Positions 32,478 to 44,500 of a DNA stretch of 64,000 bases are shown piece after piece. The notes under the pieces were generated by a model, which had not been told where the DNA came from, made no database searches, and saw only the letters and a program-made list of their open reading frames with translations. Position numbers and translations under genes: made by a program. Source of the stretch: Pristionchus mayeri (Eukaryota; Nematoda; Chromadorea; Rhabditida; Neodiplogasteridae); assembly GCA_036245805.1 (NCBI GenBank), contig BTRK01000002.1, forward strand, positions 2,286,189 to 2,350,188, written 5' to 3'. Position 1 is the first letter of the stretch; each line of letters opens with the position of its first letter.

Positions 32478-33768
32478 CAGGGTGTCCAAAAAGTATTGTT
32501 ACACGGATAAAACCATGTATCTTTCTTTAAAAGCAACATAGACAACTCAAACGGGGCACAGTATTTATCAGTGACCATATGAACATAACAATGCACGATC
32601 ACTCGATCTGGCCTCCATTGGCCGCGATGACCTCTCTGAGACGACGAGGGACCGAGTCGATGACGGCCCGCAGGTAAGGGACGTCGATCTTCTCCCATGC
32701 CTTGAGAAGGGCTGCCTTGAGGGAATCGCGGTTCTTGTGGCGAGTAGAGCAGGCCTCCTTCTCCAACACTGACCAAATGCTGAAGTCCAGAGGGTTGAGA
32801 TCGGGGGAGTTCGAGGGCCATTCCTCACTCGAGATGAAGTCGGGCAGATGGGCGCGACACCATGCCTGCGTCACTTTTGCCGAGTGAGCAGGCGCTGAAT
32901 CCTGTTGGAAGGTCCAGCGAGCCCCTTTGAAGTGGGAGCGGGACCAGGGGAGAAGGGCCTTCTGGAGAATTGCCCTGGTGTAGTACTCCTTGTTGATCTT
33001 GACCCCGGGATCCACGAACACGAGAGGAGTCTTGCCCGTCGAGCACACACCAGCCCAAACCATCAGTGCCTGGGGGTGGGCAATGCGAGAGATGGTTCTA
33101 CCTCTGGCGTCAGCTTGCTGAGGAGACTTGGCGATGATCCTGGTGTTCTGACTGTTGTAGACCTCCTCGACTGAGAACAGCTTCTCGTCAGAGTAAACGG
33201 TAGTCAAGTGCTCCCCACGATCGGCCCGCTGAAGGAGCAGCTTGCATCTCTCCAGGCGCTTCTGCTTGTGGACATCAGTGAGGCCATGGCCCTTTCTCAT
33301 CTTGTAGGGGTAGGACTTGAGAAGAGAATGAACGATGGCACACACGGATCCTTTGGAGATCTTGAGATCCTTAGCCATCTTCCTGATGGATCGTTTGGCA
33401 TTGCGATTCACTCTCTTCTCCACGATTCTCCTGTTCTTCTGAGTGAGAGCGGTCTTGGGTCTTCCTGATCTTGGACGGTCCTTCGCAGTGCCCAACTGCT
33501 TGAAACGGGAGATGGTTTGATAGACTGTCATTCGGGAAATACGAAGCTTCCTCCTGATGGAATCTGGGGAGTCGCCGAGGGTCCAAAGGTTGATAATAGT
33601 TTGACGATAGCGATTTGGACGAACCATGACTATGGGAAACTAATTAGTAGGTTCCCTCAACGCACCGAAGGGTGGGCTCAAACGTGTTATTACAGGTTTT
33701 GACAACTCGACCTACATGTTAAAAAAATTCGCGTTTCAAAAGTGTAACAATACTTTTTGGACACCCTG
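32478..33768 (-). mobile_element. Complete Tc1/mariner-superfamily element nested in the LINE
   Basis: 1291 bases, bounded by terminal inverted repeats of about 27 bases beginning CAGGGTGTCCAAAAAGTATT, with TA on both sides (32476-32477 and 33769-33770). Removing it rejoins the LINE sequence. The repeats match perfectly over the length compared and the transposase is uninterrupted, so the insertion is recent compared with the decay of the LINE. Confidence 0.95.
32599..33627 (-). CDS. Tc1/mariner-type transposase (DD37D), intact
   Basis: 342 residues with no stop. The N-terminal helix-turn-helix part is MVRPNRYRQTIINLWTLGDS with PDSIRRKLRISRMTVYQTIS and the GRPKT linker (RPRSGRPKTALTQKNRRIV). 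The catalytic core has VYSDEKLFSVE (first Asp), FQQDSAPAHSA (second Asp) and WPSNSPDLNPLDFSIW (third). Counting from the second Asp to the Asp of NPLD gives 37 residues between them, the DD37D spacing of maT-type elements. All catalytic residues are present. The enzyme cuts and pastes the element at TA. Length is normal for the superfamily and both terminal repeats are in place, so the copy may be autonomous. Confidence 0.93.
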   Translation of the reverse strand: MVRPNRYRQTIINLWTLGDSPDSIRRKLRISRMTVYQTISRFKQLGTAKDRPRSGRPKTALTQKNRRIVEKRVNRNAKRSIRKMAKDLKISKGSVCAIVHSLLKSYPYKMRKGHGLTDVHKQKRLERCKLLLQRADRGEHLTTVYSDEKLFSVEEVYNSQNTRIIAKSPQQADARGRTISRIAHPQALMVWAGVCSTGKTPLVFVDPGVKINKEYYTRAILQKALLPWSRSHFKGARWTFQQDSAPAHSAKVTQAWCRAHLPDFISSEEWPSNSPDLNPLDFSIWSVLEKEACSTRHKNRDSLKAALLKAWEKIDVPYLRAVIDSVPRRLREVIAANGGQIE

Positions 33769-35890
33769 TACTATCCTCCTCGTCCGATCCCGATTCTCTC
33801 TACTCTAGTTTCCTTGACATTGTTCATTCAATCATAGACAGCTTGGTGCCACTTCGATCTTTCAATCGAAAGCGTATCCGATTCTCCTCTCGCTCTATTC
33901 GCCTTTTACGTAAATGTAGGAAGTCGTACAGGAGACGATCCTTCACTTACTATTTCTCGACCTGTCGCTCACTTAAACAATCGATTAAGCACACCGCTAG
34001 GAGTAGAGAAAACCGTCTAGTGAAATCAAACAACCTCAAAGCTTTCTTCTCTTATGCAAGTACACGTATTAAAGATCAATCCGATACTATCCCTACACTA
34101 TTCTCTCTCGACGGTTCTCTCTGTGTTTCTGACATATCTAAGGCGTGTGAACTAGCTCGACATTTCACTGCTTCGTATAATAGCACCTCCCCTCCTGTCC
34201 CTCCCTCTTGCACTCTTTCGTCCCCCACATCTATTGATTACGTCGACATTTCCCCTCTCCTCGTAGCTAAGTTTCTCTCTCGTCTCCCACCCCGCTCATC
34301 CACTTCTCCCGATCACATCCCCTACATCTTCCTTAAACGTACTGCCCCACATATTTGCATCCCTCTCTCCATCTTGTTCAATAGATTCTTACTCCATGGC
34401 ACTTCTCCCTCCATTTGGAAAACTGCCAAAGGCAAGGCAATCTATAAGCGCAAAGGACCCAAAAATTCTGCCACCTCTTATCGACCCATTTCACTCACTT
34501 GCTCATCGTCCAAAGTTATGGAAAGAATCGTAGGCGAGACTCTTTGGAACTACCTTTCCGATAACAATCTCATTTCCCCCTACCAACACGGTTTCGTAGA
34601 TCGTGCACCTCCGCACTTCTTAACTCTTTCTCTCAATGGCACTCTGCACTTAACGATGGCCACTACATTTCTGTTGCATTTATCGATTTCTCACGTGCCT
34701 TTGACTCTATCCCGATCGACTTACTCATCCACAAATGTTCACTTCTAGGCATTTGTGGATCATGGATTCGTTCGTTCTTACTCGGTAGATCACAATCTGT
34801 CTCAATCAATACCTCTTCCTCCCCCTCATTCCCTGCCCCCTCAGGAGTGCCCCAAGGCTCTGTCTTAGGGCCTCTTCTCTTTTCCCTGTACATCAGTGAC
34901 TTACCCTCCTTACTCCCTCCTAACGTTCACTGTATTCTCTATGCTGATGATGTTAAACTTTGGGCTTACTCTGACCCTGCTTCTCTCCAATCCTCTCTTG
35001 ATATCCTGTTTAAGTGGTCCACCGACTGGGGCCTTACCGTATCCCTCACTAAGACCGAAACTATGCTAATAGGAAGATCACATCCTCCCTCCACATTTTC
35101 TCTTAATGGCACCTCTCTTCCAACCGTATCCTAGTTTACTGATCTAGGAGTCACCTATTCCAATAAACTAGAGTTTAGTGCACACATATCTAGTAAGATT
35201 TCAAAGACCCGATTTCGTTGCTCTTACATTCTAAGAACTTTTGTCTCCAAAAATCCCCAGCTCTATTCTCGTCTATTTATTACATACGTTCGCCCTATTC
35301 TCGAATATTGCTCTGAACTTTGGTCCCCCCAGAGTAGAGATCTATCTAATAGCATCGAACGTGTTCAGCGTAAATTCACCAAATTCCTAAAATGTGGCAT
35401 CGCTGGCAGGTCTTATCCTAACCGTTTGCGTTACTTTCAATTAGAACCGTTGGGATACCGTCGCTCCATTATTGACTTAGCATTCATATACAAAGTGATT
35501 CATTCAGATGTTGACATAGGCTGTCCCTCCTTTATTTACCTTGCACCTCCTAGACCTAGACGCCCCAATCTCTTCCAATTACGTAAACACCACTCCACAT
35601 CCACTCTCTACTACTCATTCCTCACCAATAGAGTTGTAACACTGTGGAATCGTATACCTAATAATATTGTTATCTCTAGAAATAGTGATTTGTTCTCGCT
35701 CAGAGTTAAAACTATTCATAATATTGATTACTCCTCGTATCTCTAATTCACTCTCATTTGTAATTGATCGTATCCCCTTTGTCATCTAGATATGACATCG
35801 TATTATCATGCTTATAAGTTGCCTGTAACATTTACTCCTAATTATCTTATCATATCGCATGATAAAGAATGATTATTAATGACTTGTACT

Positions 35891-37551
35891 ACGTGCACAT
35901 CACTCTTAGAATATGTAGGAGATCGTAATTGATGCCGCTCTATGAATTTGATCTTAATTGAGCTAATGTCGATTTTCAAAGAGCCATTAGTGCGAGTCTC
36001 GAATCTCTAAAGCCAGCAGCTACAGCTGCATACCAAGGTGATAGGGCGAACAGGGAAGGGGAAATAAGCGCTTAGGCGTGTTCGATCAGACTAAAGGCTA
36101 CATTCCGGAAGGCGAGATATGCGGGGAGAACAAATTATTGTCTATTGTAAGACAATGCAATATTTTCTTTATGGTGCATTGTGAAAATAATGGAGTGATA
36201 CGACAATTATTTGTACATTCATATTACGAAGTCTACAGATTAATGGTGAATATATTTTTCCCTGAAATTGTAAACAATTGTTTTGATTGACGTAATAATT
36301 TTCATAAAGGGTCGTGTATTGAATGAGTAGTCGAATGCGAATGCAGGGAATTTCAATCCACAAAACCGCTTCAAGCCCGATTCAAGAATTATTTCACTTG
36401 AGCTAACGCTAAATTGATCAATAGATATTTATCAACCCTCCGAAATCAGGGGATTATGATACTCAGCAGCTACGTAGGGAGCTCCCACGAAGAGTACCGG
36501 GTCGTGTGGAGAACTGTGACGTCGTGCCGCATTTGATATATCGAAGGTGGCATTTCTTATCCCACCTAGTGACTCGCGAAGCCGTAAGCCTCATCCAGAT
36601 TATTGTGAGATCTCTTCTCCGCCGAAATCCAACGAACGTTCCCACCGTAAATCTTCTTCTTCCAACAATTGAGCAGCACAGTCAACATGAGCATGTCCTC
36701 CACTCTTCCAACATAAGAATGTAACACGGACTGCCACATAATCCCCTCCCACCCGCTAGCCCGAGCTTAAAATACCACCTGATCTCCCTTCTCCGGCGCC
36801 TTCAAGGCCTTAAATCTCCCCTATGCATGAATAAAGTATAAGTATATGTATAACATGATCGAGTCCGTTCTTGCACGGTAAACCTGCAAACAATCAACAA
36901 TTAACGAACAAAACAGATCAAAGTTGTACTTCAGAAGACTCTAAATTAGAATCTTCGGTATATAAATCAGTGTTCTGCACAAATGAAGATAGGGAAAGCC
37001 GCAACGTAATCAATTGAAGACGTATACCTAAGAGCGAGCGCAATGTGTTTTGTTGCACGCGAACTAGTGGCAGAACATGAAACTGTAATTGTGCCGGGCA
37101 AAGTTCGCAAACCTCGCCGATCTCCCTGGACGTGGTGATGGATGATCGACTCACTCTAGTGAAGAAGCGAGGTCCGACTTCCATCACTTACTCAGCGAAA
37201 GTGTGCAAGCCAGCCTGTTCTATTTGATGCCGCTATAGTTCCTAAACAATGAACTGATCACTCATTGCGCAATAGCCTAGGTCTGTCGCAATCACCCGAT
37301 TAGAATACGTTTCAGCACGGAAAATCATTTGCATTCTAACAAAGAACCTTCATTTCGTCCTTTCTCGTCCCTTCATTTACACTCTTTTCCCTCGTCCAAA
37401 GTGGTCGACTCGTGCCTCTCTCGCCCGCATCCTCTGCTCTCTTCATCGTGAAGATGGTGGGAACACTTTCATAGCAATCCATCTTAGGGTATTATGCCTA
37501 ATACCGTATCTCCCCGGGATTCCTTCCCTCTGATTACCGTATTCCTTCCAG
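35891..37551. other. Intergenic between the LINE and the first BTB-like gene
   Basis: No exon chain is firm. A plus-strand stretch at about 37097-37228 (SLDVVMDDRLTLVKKRGPTS, ending in VCKPACSI and a stop) looks like a last exon but could not be linked to others. A decayed MITE family 1 copy lies at 36503-36563. Confidence 0.4.
36503..36563. mobile_element. Decayed MITE family 1 copy
   Basis: GTGTGGAGAACTGTGACGTC then GTGCCGCATTTGATATATCG matches the left half of the family. The right half is degraded. Confidence 0.6.
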
Positions 37552-39941
37552 AAGACTATCTACTACAACGTTCCTCCTTTCTTCTACAAACGAGAAGTTG
37601 AGGAACTAAGCCTCGATCCAACGATTGAGGAGGAATTGACTGGTAAGAAAAACAAAACTATTTTGAATGTTCATGAGATTGTGGAAATTGAATAATCGAT
37701 TTTAATTATTTATAAAATTTCCATCGCTTTTTCAGATACTTCCTTCATCACATTCCAAAAGAACGTAAAAGTCGAGGTGAGTAATGTTCTTTGATATTTG
37801 ATCTCTGATGTGCAATCCTTTCAGATCGTGCCCGAAAGCGAAGTTAAGTGCGCGCTGGAGGACTGCCAGCGTGCGTGGCCCCTTCATCGTTTACATAGTT
37901 GATCTTTGAACTATGCAGTGATCTCGCAGTATTTGACCCTTGATTCTTCAGTCTACGACCCCATCCAGCCCCGTGAACTCTCACTAGGCAGTTGCGAAAA
38001 TGACAACATCGAGCATTGCCTCGAATTCTCTTATCAACGCAAGATACCCATCTGGCTTGGGGTTCGTTTTCGTTTCTCGTTTCAGGTAATTTGACATCAT
38101 TTTTGTCTTTCTTTCAAGTCATACCATAATACGAGCCTATCAAGGATTTAGTGAACATGACATCTACGGAAGCCCTAGATCACAGATGTTCTTTGAGCGT
38201 GCAAATGGACTTTGTTTCTATGTTGCCGTGTACAGTGATATTGCAGACTCTGCGTAAGGAGAATCACGGAAGCTTTGTCGGTCCGTTCACGCTCTACCAC
38301 GACTTCTTCCAATGGGGTTACTCCATCCAACTCACCGGGAAGAAGGGCAAGTTGATCTTTGATCCATCATTAGCCATTCGTTCCAATATTACAAACTCAT
38401 ACATATATCCTTATCTTGTAGATGAGCTCATCATGCTATCTATGCCGAACCTCGGCTATAAAGGAGACCTCGGCTATAGGGGAAATAAAGGTACGCACGA
38501 TATTGCTCATTTAAATTATTGTGAGATCACAGCTTGCTCGTGCAAGAATGCTGTGAAAATGAAGAAACCCCGTCTAATCGAGGCTTATCTCTCCATTCTT
38601 CACAAGGGAAATGAAGATGAGAAGATCGAATGTGAGTTTTTGGGCACTAATTCGGGTGAGAACTGTGACGTCATGCCGCCTGTTATCTATCAAAGGCTGT
38701 ATGACGCCATAGTTCTCATCCGTCCTAGTGATATTGTTTGTAACTAGTCCAATTTACCAATTTAACATTCATTCTAGTGAGGGAGTGAGGTCAGCATTAG
38801 AGCAACAGATTTCATCTTCAGACGAATTGCTCTACCTCGACGGTGTGTTCAGAGTGGAGAAGCTGTTCATTCCCTGGGAGTTATTCAACTTGGGAGGTTG
38901 GCAACTAATCGATATTAGAAAATGATGATAAAGGGGAATATCGGCAATGTCATTTCAGAGGTCTATCCATGTGAGTTTACGTTCACTGACGATCTCCATC
39001 TTCACTTCTCACTTCGTATCGTCGTGGCTCGGGCCGATTTCTCCCTTTCACCACTCATCAATCGCAATCTGTACGTTTCCTACAGTATTACGAGAATTAA
39101 TCGATATGTGCAGGAAGACTACCGTATCCGAGAAGGCTGAGTCTGTCGTCGATGAAATTCTCCGCGGTGAGACACCGCGCGGAGCCCTTTTCAAACTTAC
39201 GGTACTTACCTCTTCTATTCAATGGCTCAGAGGAGATGTCAGAACAAAACATCAAATACCAACGAGCTAATCCAGGCGTCCGTCAGCTGCAAATGTTGCG
39301 ATAAAGGATCTGTACAAATCTACTCTGTGCACAAGTCGGCGTTCGAAAAGTACCGAGTATTCTTTTCGCGATATCTCAAGGTTTGTTATTGTTATTGCTA
39401 CCGTTATTGTTAGTATTGATATTGCTATTGTTATTATTGTTTGTTATTGTCATTATTGTTGTTATTTTGATATTGTTATCTGCGTTTTGGCAGCGTAGTT
39501 TTTCAGAAGCTTCCCAGGGGCGAGGTCGTCGCAATTGATGATGTCTGCGACGCCGCGCTTAGAATGGTGAGGTTTTTTTCTGCGGTAATTTAGTGTTAAA
39601 TTAGTATTAACGATAGAAAAGTGCAATAATCAATTGCCTATATCACATATCGACTATATAGTAACTATGGAAGGGAAGCAGACATGCTCTCAACATCCCA
39701 ATCCATTCGAATAAGTTACACCTGCACAGGTCATTAGCATCGCCTACGGTGCCTCTCTTCCCCTTCCCGATAAGAGATGCAATCACAAGAGAGTCATGAA
39801 GGCACTCAACTCCATATTCGGGGTGAGAATAATCTCGCCGCTATTGAGTGACCTATTATCGATTCTTCCCATTAGTAAGTGGACAGTCACAAACTGATCA
39901 AGGAGCTTGTTAGCCAGTGTTTGGATGCACACTCGACCTGA
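37552..39941 (+). CDS. BTB/POZ-domain protein, probably MATH/BATH-BTB type; may be damaged
   Basis: Plus-strand exons include 37552-37642, 37736-37776, 37825-37870, 37919-38085, about 38186-38440, about 38760-39113, 39114-39201, 39231-39380, 39507-39566, 39730-39822 and a last one ending with TGA 39939-39941. The C-terminal part is BTB-like: VQIYSVHKSAFEKYRVFFSR, then EVVAIDDVCDAALRMVISIA, then YGASLPLPDKRCNHKRVMKA. These match the 'VHK..f...s.FF', 'i.dv...a...ml..iYt' and following helices of the fold. The N-terminal part (PRELSLGSCENDNIEHCLEF, SFVGPFTLYHDFFQWGYSIQ) could be a divergent MATH domain. BTB proteins often act as cullin-3 adaptors; that is inference. The frame changes near 38250 without a convincing intron, and the last exon phase is uncertain. 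Confidence 0.5.
38653..38723. mobile_element. MITE family 1, in an intron of the BTB-like gene
   Basis: CGGGTGAGAACTGTGACGTC pairs with the right end GACGCCATAGTTCTCATCCG. About 70 bases. Confidence 0.8.
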
Positions 39942-40102
39942 TCAACCGCTAGCCAAAAACACTTAACGAATGGTTCACCAGTTCCTTGGCCAGTTGGTGT
40001 GGAATCTTGCACTTACTGGTTTGAAGACCAAAGCTTCTCGATATATTTCAATCACCGAGTTACGTAACACACGCAAGCTAAAAGTGTGATTGGCATCGAT
40101 GA

Positions 40103-41304
40103 TTGCCAAATTTTGAGGAGGAATACAAGAGTGTCGCTCAACAGTGGGAACGAGAGATCTGCAGCAGGGTTCTGGCAATGGATGTGAGTGCTGCCAAAAA
40201 AAGGAGGCAAAATATCTCCTACGGGGGTGGGGATCGAACTCGTGTGCTTTGCAGAAGCACAATCCGTCCTCGTCGATGGCCGAGTTGTTCTACCTTCTCG
40301 ACATCGTCTGGTCTGCTCACTGCAAATGCGTCTTCCCCGCTGCGGAGAGCGTCGCCATCGGAGTGCTGGGTGATATGGTGAGAAGATAACTATGACGTTA
40401 TGCCGCCTTTGATCTCAAAGGCGGCATGACGTCATAGTTCTCAGTGTCATATGATGTGCAGGAGGAACAGCTTACTATACTTATCGGATACTTAACTTAT
40501 GAAGAGTACGTAAACACAAGTTTTCAGAAATTGTCATATATGTATATATACAATTTCAATTTTTTTTGCTATTTTTAAAATTTAAACACATAGTTAGAAT
40601 TATTTGCAATATTTAGAACATTTATAAATTTTAGAATACACATTTTCAGGCGCACCTCAACGCCCGAAGCAGCTTGCAGCAGTGGGTCACCGATACGGTT
40701 GGAAATTCGATATCGATTTTTTAGCCTGGCATGAATTCGATGGTTGATCTTAATGCAGTGTGATCTTAGTGCAGGAGAATAGGCTGTGCATGACGTTGGA
40801 TACTGTCGAATTATTGATCTTTGATCTTTCAGGTGATTCCTCGTCTGGAGGAGAGCTGCTGCGATCACGGAAATGCGTGCGGAATACTCAATGAATTCAA
40901 CAAGGTGAGAGGAGCATCTCCGCGAGCAATCGTCTGACTCTTCAGTTTGCACGCTCCCTCATCTCTCTGACCGGTGAGATAGCGTGCAAACCGAAGAGAG
41001 TCAGACGATTGCTCATCTCCCCTCAAGGAACATCTGGGTGCCTGCCCCCCTCCTTCCTCTCCTATTCCATTCATTTCTAGATTAATCTTTCTGAGTTTCG
41101 GTAACGCAACCACCCCTTTACTAGAGGGAGGGAATGAGAAATGATAGTGACGGATGGGATGGGCCAACTATAGTATTCAATTATTCAAGAAACATTTATC
41201 CTTTTCTATCCCTACCCAATTCGTGTCTGCAGTTGATCGGCCTGGTGTCTCGAGTCGAGAAGAAGCTCATTCCTCTCCTTGTCTTCGACTGGCCCACTGT
41301 CTAG
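40103..41304 (+). CDS. Second BTB-like protein (5' part not found)
   Basis: Six exons, all phase 0: about 40103-40183, 40255-40377, 40462-40509, 40650-40697, 40833-40904 and 41233-41304 (TAG 41302-41304). They read FEEEYKSVAQQWEREICSRV, then MAELFYLLDIVWSAHCKCVF with PAAESVAIGVLGDM, then EEQLTILIGYLTYEE, then AHLNARSSLQQWVTD, then PRLEESCCDHGNACGILNEF, then LIGLVSRVEKKLIPLLVFDW. The second exon aligns with the AALRMVISIAYGASLPLPD block of the upstream gene, which supports a shared BTB core and a tandem duplication. The BTB start (VHK motif) was not found, so the gene is incomplete or begins further upstream. Two introns contain MITEs. Confidence 0.45.
40379..40443. mobile_element. MITE family 1, nearly perfect palindrome
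   Basis: AACTATGACGTTATGCCGCC TTTGA on the left and TCAAAGGCGGCATGACGTCA TAGTT on the right meet at a two-base centre. It starts directly after the donor of an exon in the second BTB-like gene. Confidence 0.9.
40925..41013. mobile_element. MITE family 2
   Basis: AGCAATCGTCTGACTCTTCA at the left end, complement ending GAGAGTCAGACGATTGCT. Flanks CATCTCC are repeated on both sides (with small differences), which fits an 8-base duplication. Lies in an intron of the second BTB-like gene. Confidence 0.85.
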
Positions 41305-41528
41305 ATCAGCCATTTCGAATAAATTATCGATTACTGTTATCTTATGTCTGGAGCGATATCGCAAGGAGATAACACGACTGTGCACAACTCAGGTTCATCT
41401 TCAGTGAGAAGAATGCACGCTCTTTTTTCATTATCTTTTTTCCTAGACTGATCTCAAATGTGACAATAGGAGCCATACATAGCGTGAACGTTTAACAATT
41501 AATTTATTGAATTTTCTTAGGAACAGTG

Positions 41529-44500
41529 TCATTGCTTGTAGAGTGGTCGTCTACGTATTTTCTTCGAAAAATCAATCGATGTTTCATTCGTGAACAAGAA
41601 ATTGTTGATAATTTGGAAGGCCCTTGCTGGATGTGTCATCGGAACCATATGACCAGCGCCCTGAAAGTAAGATCAAAGAACAGATTAAAGAAGTGGATGA
41701 ACAATTGTACCCAGACTGTCAAAACGTCCATTGTAATGTTATTTTGCTTCGACTTGTAACTGGTTTGCACGCCTCCAAAATCACCCAAATAGTGCCAAAT
41801 ATACGAGTCTCTGAGCGCCTGTATTGAATGTATTTAATGTATGCAAAATCTTTGTGTATTTCTGTGCGAAATAATTGTAACCTCCAGGTCATTATCATTT
41901 GCAATTATTGTGGTCGATCGCGATATATGAATAGCAGGAATTACCAAATCGAGATCCCCGGTATAAAACATGATGCGAAAGTTGTCCTGAATCGAAAAAA
42001 ATGCCGAAAATGACAAGTATTCTTACATTTGCAAGTTCAAATATTTTGCGGTATAGGTTAAACGTGTCGACAGTTCGATTATTGTTTTGAATAACCGAGG
42101 AACTGAAACATGGCATATTACACAATTTTAAATTTCGTAAAAAAAATAAATACTTTGTTACGCTCCATTCGACAGGTGTGTCGCCTTCTCCTATTCTGCA
42201 AATTTGAGAGCATGCTTCCTTATTTCACCATTATCCGGTTTATATCTACAAGGTTTATAAAACAGTTTATAGAACAAACTTGCACGTCATATCGATTCAT
42301 GTATTTCGCAGGCGCTGCATCCATTTCGCAATCTGCATCTCTGACCGGTTGATCGATATGCCATTCCTAAAGGCACTTTTTTAATTGTGCAGTTTGTTAC
42401 ATTTACACGATATTAAGATCAGGGATCAAAATGCACTGTCAGTTTTCAAAATGAAAAGTTATGAAAACTATTTTTTGGCAATCACCTTTGTATTCTGCTC
42501 TTCCTCGCAAAACGCATGAAGATTATACTGCATGTGTCGAGTATTGTTGATAAACTTCAATTATTTACTATATATTGCCAAAATAAACAATTTTTACCAG
42601 ATAGCTGAACTGGTCCATGTCACCCTGAACATCAACACATATTTGCAACTAACTCTATCAATTATAATACCGATTCCACCGTTACATTATTTTCTCCTGC
42701 TGTTTCCTGGTATTTTTGCCACATTTCGAAATATTTCGGGCCATGACTGGAAATTTTCGATTAAAATTTGCAATTTTTTTATTGTTTTACTTTTGCGAGA
42801 TCATGCTCATGCCGAGCATTAAAATGACAATTGAAACTGCACGGGGATACATCGTCAAATCAATCGCCGGGTTTCCCATTGCGATTCCCTAAAAAGTTGT
42901 TCAAAAATTTGTTCCTGATATAATTCGTCAATGAAACGCCCCTTGAAATTCGCATTTGTGAAACTTTGATTCTCAAAACCGGACATAATCGCAACTGTGA
43001 GATGTGGTATGTACATGCCTGCAGAATATTAATATTAAGAAATACAATTTTATAAATATTCTTATATAAATTATGTATTTATTTTTATCATTATAAATGC
43101 ACCTGCATACGATTCTCCCGTAATGAAAAAATCTCGCGTAGAATAGCGAGGGTGAAGTCTTCAATGTTTATTTTTTATCAGGTTGTAGGGAAAGTCTTTG
43201 TCTATGGATTTGTTTTAACACTGCTCGTCCCAAATGCACTTTGGATTTCCCTCATTCCTAGTGAATAACAAATAGAGAGGTTCCATTATCGTAAGCAACT
43301 CCCCATTCCTTTCCCTTCAGTCAGGCTCTAGTAGAGCAACGATGCATGTTCCTGGAGCCACGCACTTCCGACATGGTCTGCTTTACCTCACTCTATCCCA
43401 CACCACGATGAAGGTTTCGGAGGCCCTACTGAAGAATGTTTATAAAACACATGACCCCTCTACAGCACCCTCAGGAATTGGATCCATCGCTTCGAAGAAG
43501 ACGATTTTTCCCTCAACGAATGGGATCGATCTGGGAGGCCGCGTTCGTTGCATTTTGAGACTTTGAAGAAAGTTGTTGAAACGGACCCACTTCAAAGTGC
43601 CCGTGAAATTTCTATTGCACTTAGAGTCCACCATAGCACTGTCAGAGAAAGTTGATATCTCTTGAAATGAGGAAATGTATCGGTCGATTCATATCCCATT
43701 ATTTGAGCCAAGCCAGCCGAGACCGTCGAGTGTCGATGATTCCATTACTCTCCTCATTCTCCAAGGTGGGGATCGATGGCTGGAACGGCTCATAACGGGG
43801 AATGAGAAGTGGGTCCTCTACGATAACAACCACAGCAGAGCCCAGTTGGTTGGAGAAGGAGAGACCCCGTAGGGCGTCCCTTAACTTGGCCTGCACCTCA
43901 AGAAAAACGAGCTTGTAATGTGGTGGGGAGTGGATGGGGTGATCTACTCGGAGCTGCTCTCTGAGAGCATGGCAATCACCGGGGCCAAGTACGTCACACA
44001 ACTACATAACTTGAAGTTGGAGGTCGATCGCTAAAGGCTAAAGGACAAGAAAGTGTATAATCAGCAAAATGACCCCCGTCCCCAGCTCTCCAATCAAGTC
44101 AAGCAAGAATTGGCTGGATATGGATGGATGGTTCTCCCTTACCCCCCGTATTGTCCTGAGATGGCCCCGTCTGATTACTGGTTTTTCGAAGAACTGGCAC
44201 ATGCTCTTAGAGATAGGACGTTCAATTACCGCGGAAGTCTCGAGTATGCTCTCAAGCAATACTTTGATTCGCGCCCAGGCGGGTTCTAAAGAGAGGGGAT
44301 CCATACATTGCACGTTTGGCACATATTGTCAATAATGAAGACATGTATAATTGAACGTATGCGTTTCCTTTCCCCAAGAAATAAAGTTTTGAAAAAGTGA
44401 CAAAGACTTTCCCTACAACCTAATAAATAACATTTAAACTTTTATTCAAATTTCAAACCGAGTCATGAAGACTTCAAGGGTTTTCGCATTCAGTTCTGCC

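Larger units (their letters stand above)
31700..35746 (+). pseudogene. LINE ORF2 (endonuclease and reverse transcriptase), broken
   Basis: The endonuclease part (31715-32450) shows LINCRSVLSNIHTLEQYALS, ETWASPYFN, GGVAILIDSTL, ICVYRSPSCSIESF and ILVGDFNCKEVD. The reverse transcriptase part (33780-35746) shows SYRPISLTCSSSKVMERIVG, the SRAFDS block, SGVPQGSVLGPLLFSLYISD and the catalytic LYADDVKLW. A C-terminal region ends in LWNRIPNNIVIS. Lesions: a TGA after YFN near 31840, a frame change near 32210, the inserted element at 32478-33768, a frame change near 34620, and a TAG at about 35132. It cannot make a full protein. Confidence 0.8.
30200..35890 (+). mobile_element. Non-LTR retrotransposon (LINE), degenerate, split by a Tc1/mariner element
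   Basis: A plus-strand LINE with ORF1 (30527-31273) and an ORF2 with apurinic-type endonuclease and reverse transcriptase. It is interrupted at 32476-32477 by an element that duplicates TA. Codon use is GC- and CT-richer than the neighbouring genes. Both outer limits are approximate: the 5' end lies in a CT-rich leader before 30527, and the 3' end lies somewhere after the ORF2 stop at 35744-35746. No poly-A tail or target duplication was identified. Confidence 0.8.

Noticed and set aside
33843..34748. Possible independent gene (301-codon frame)
   Set aside because: It is the 5' part of the LINE reverse transcriptase, continued in another frame by the YADD-containing piece.
40225..40300. Possible tRNA on the minus strand (GAGTTCGATCCCCAC resembles a T-arm B box)
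   Set aside because: The acceptor stem does not pair, the anticodon stem-loop has the wrong loop length, and the plus strand is an in-phase exon of the BTB-like gene. At best it is a chance B-box or an old tRNA-derived fragment.
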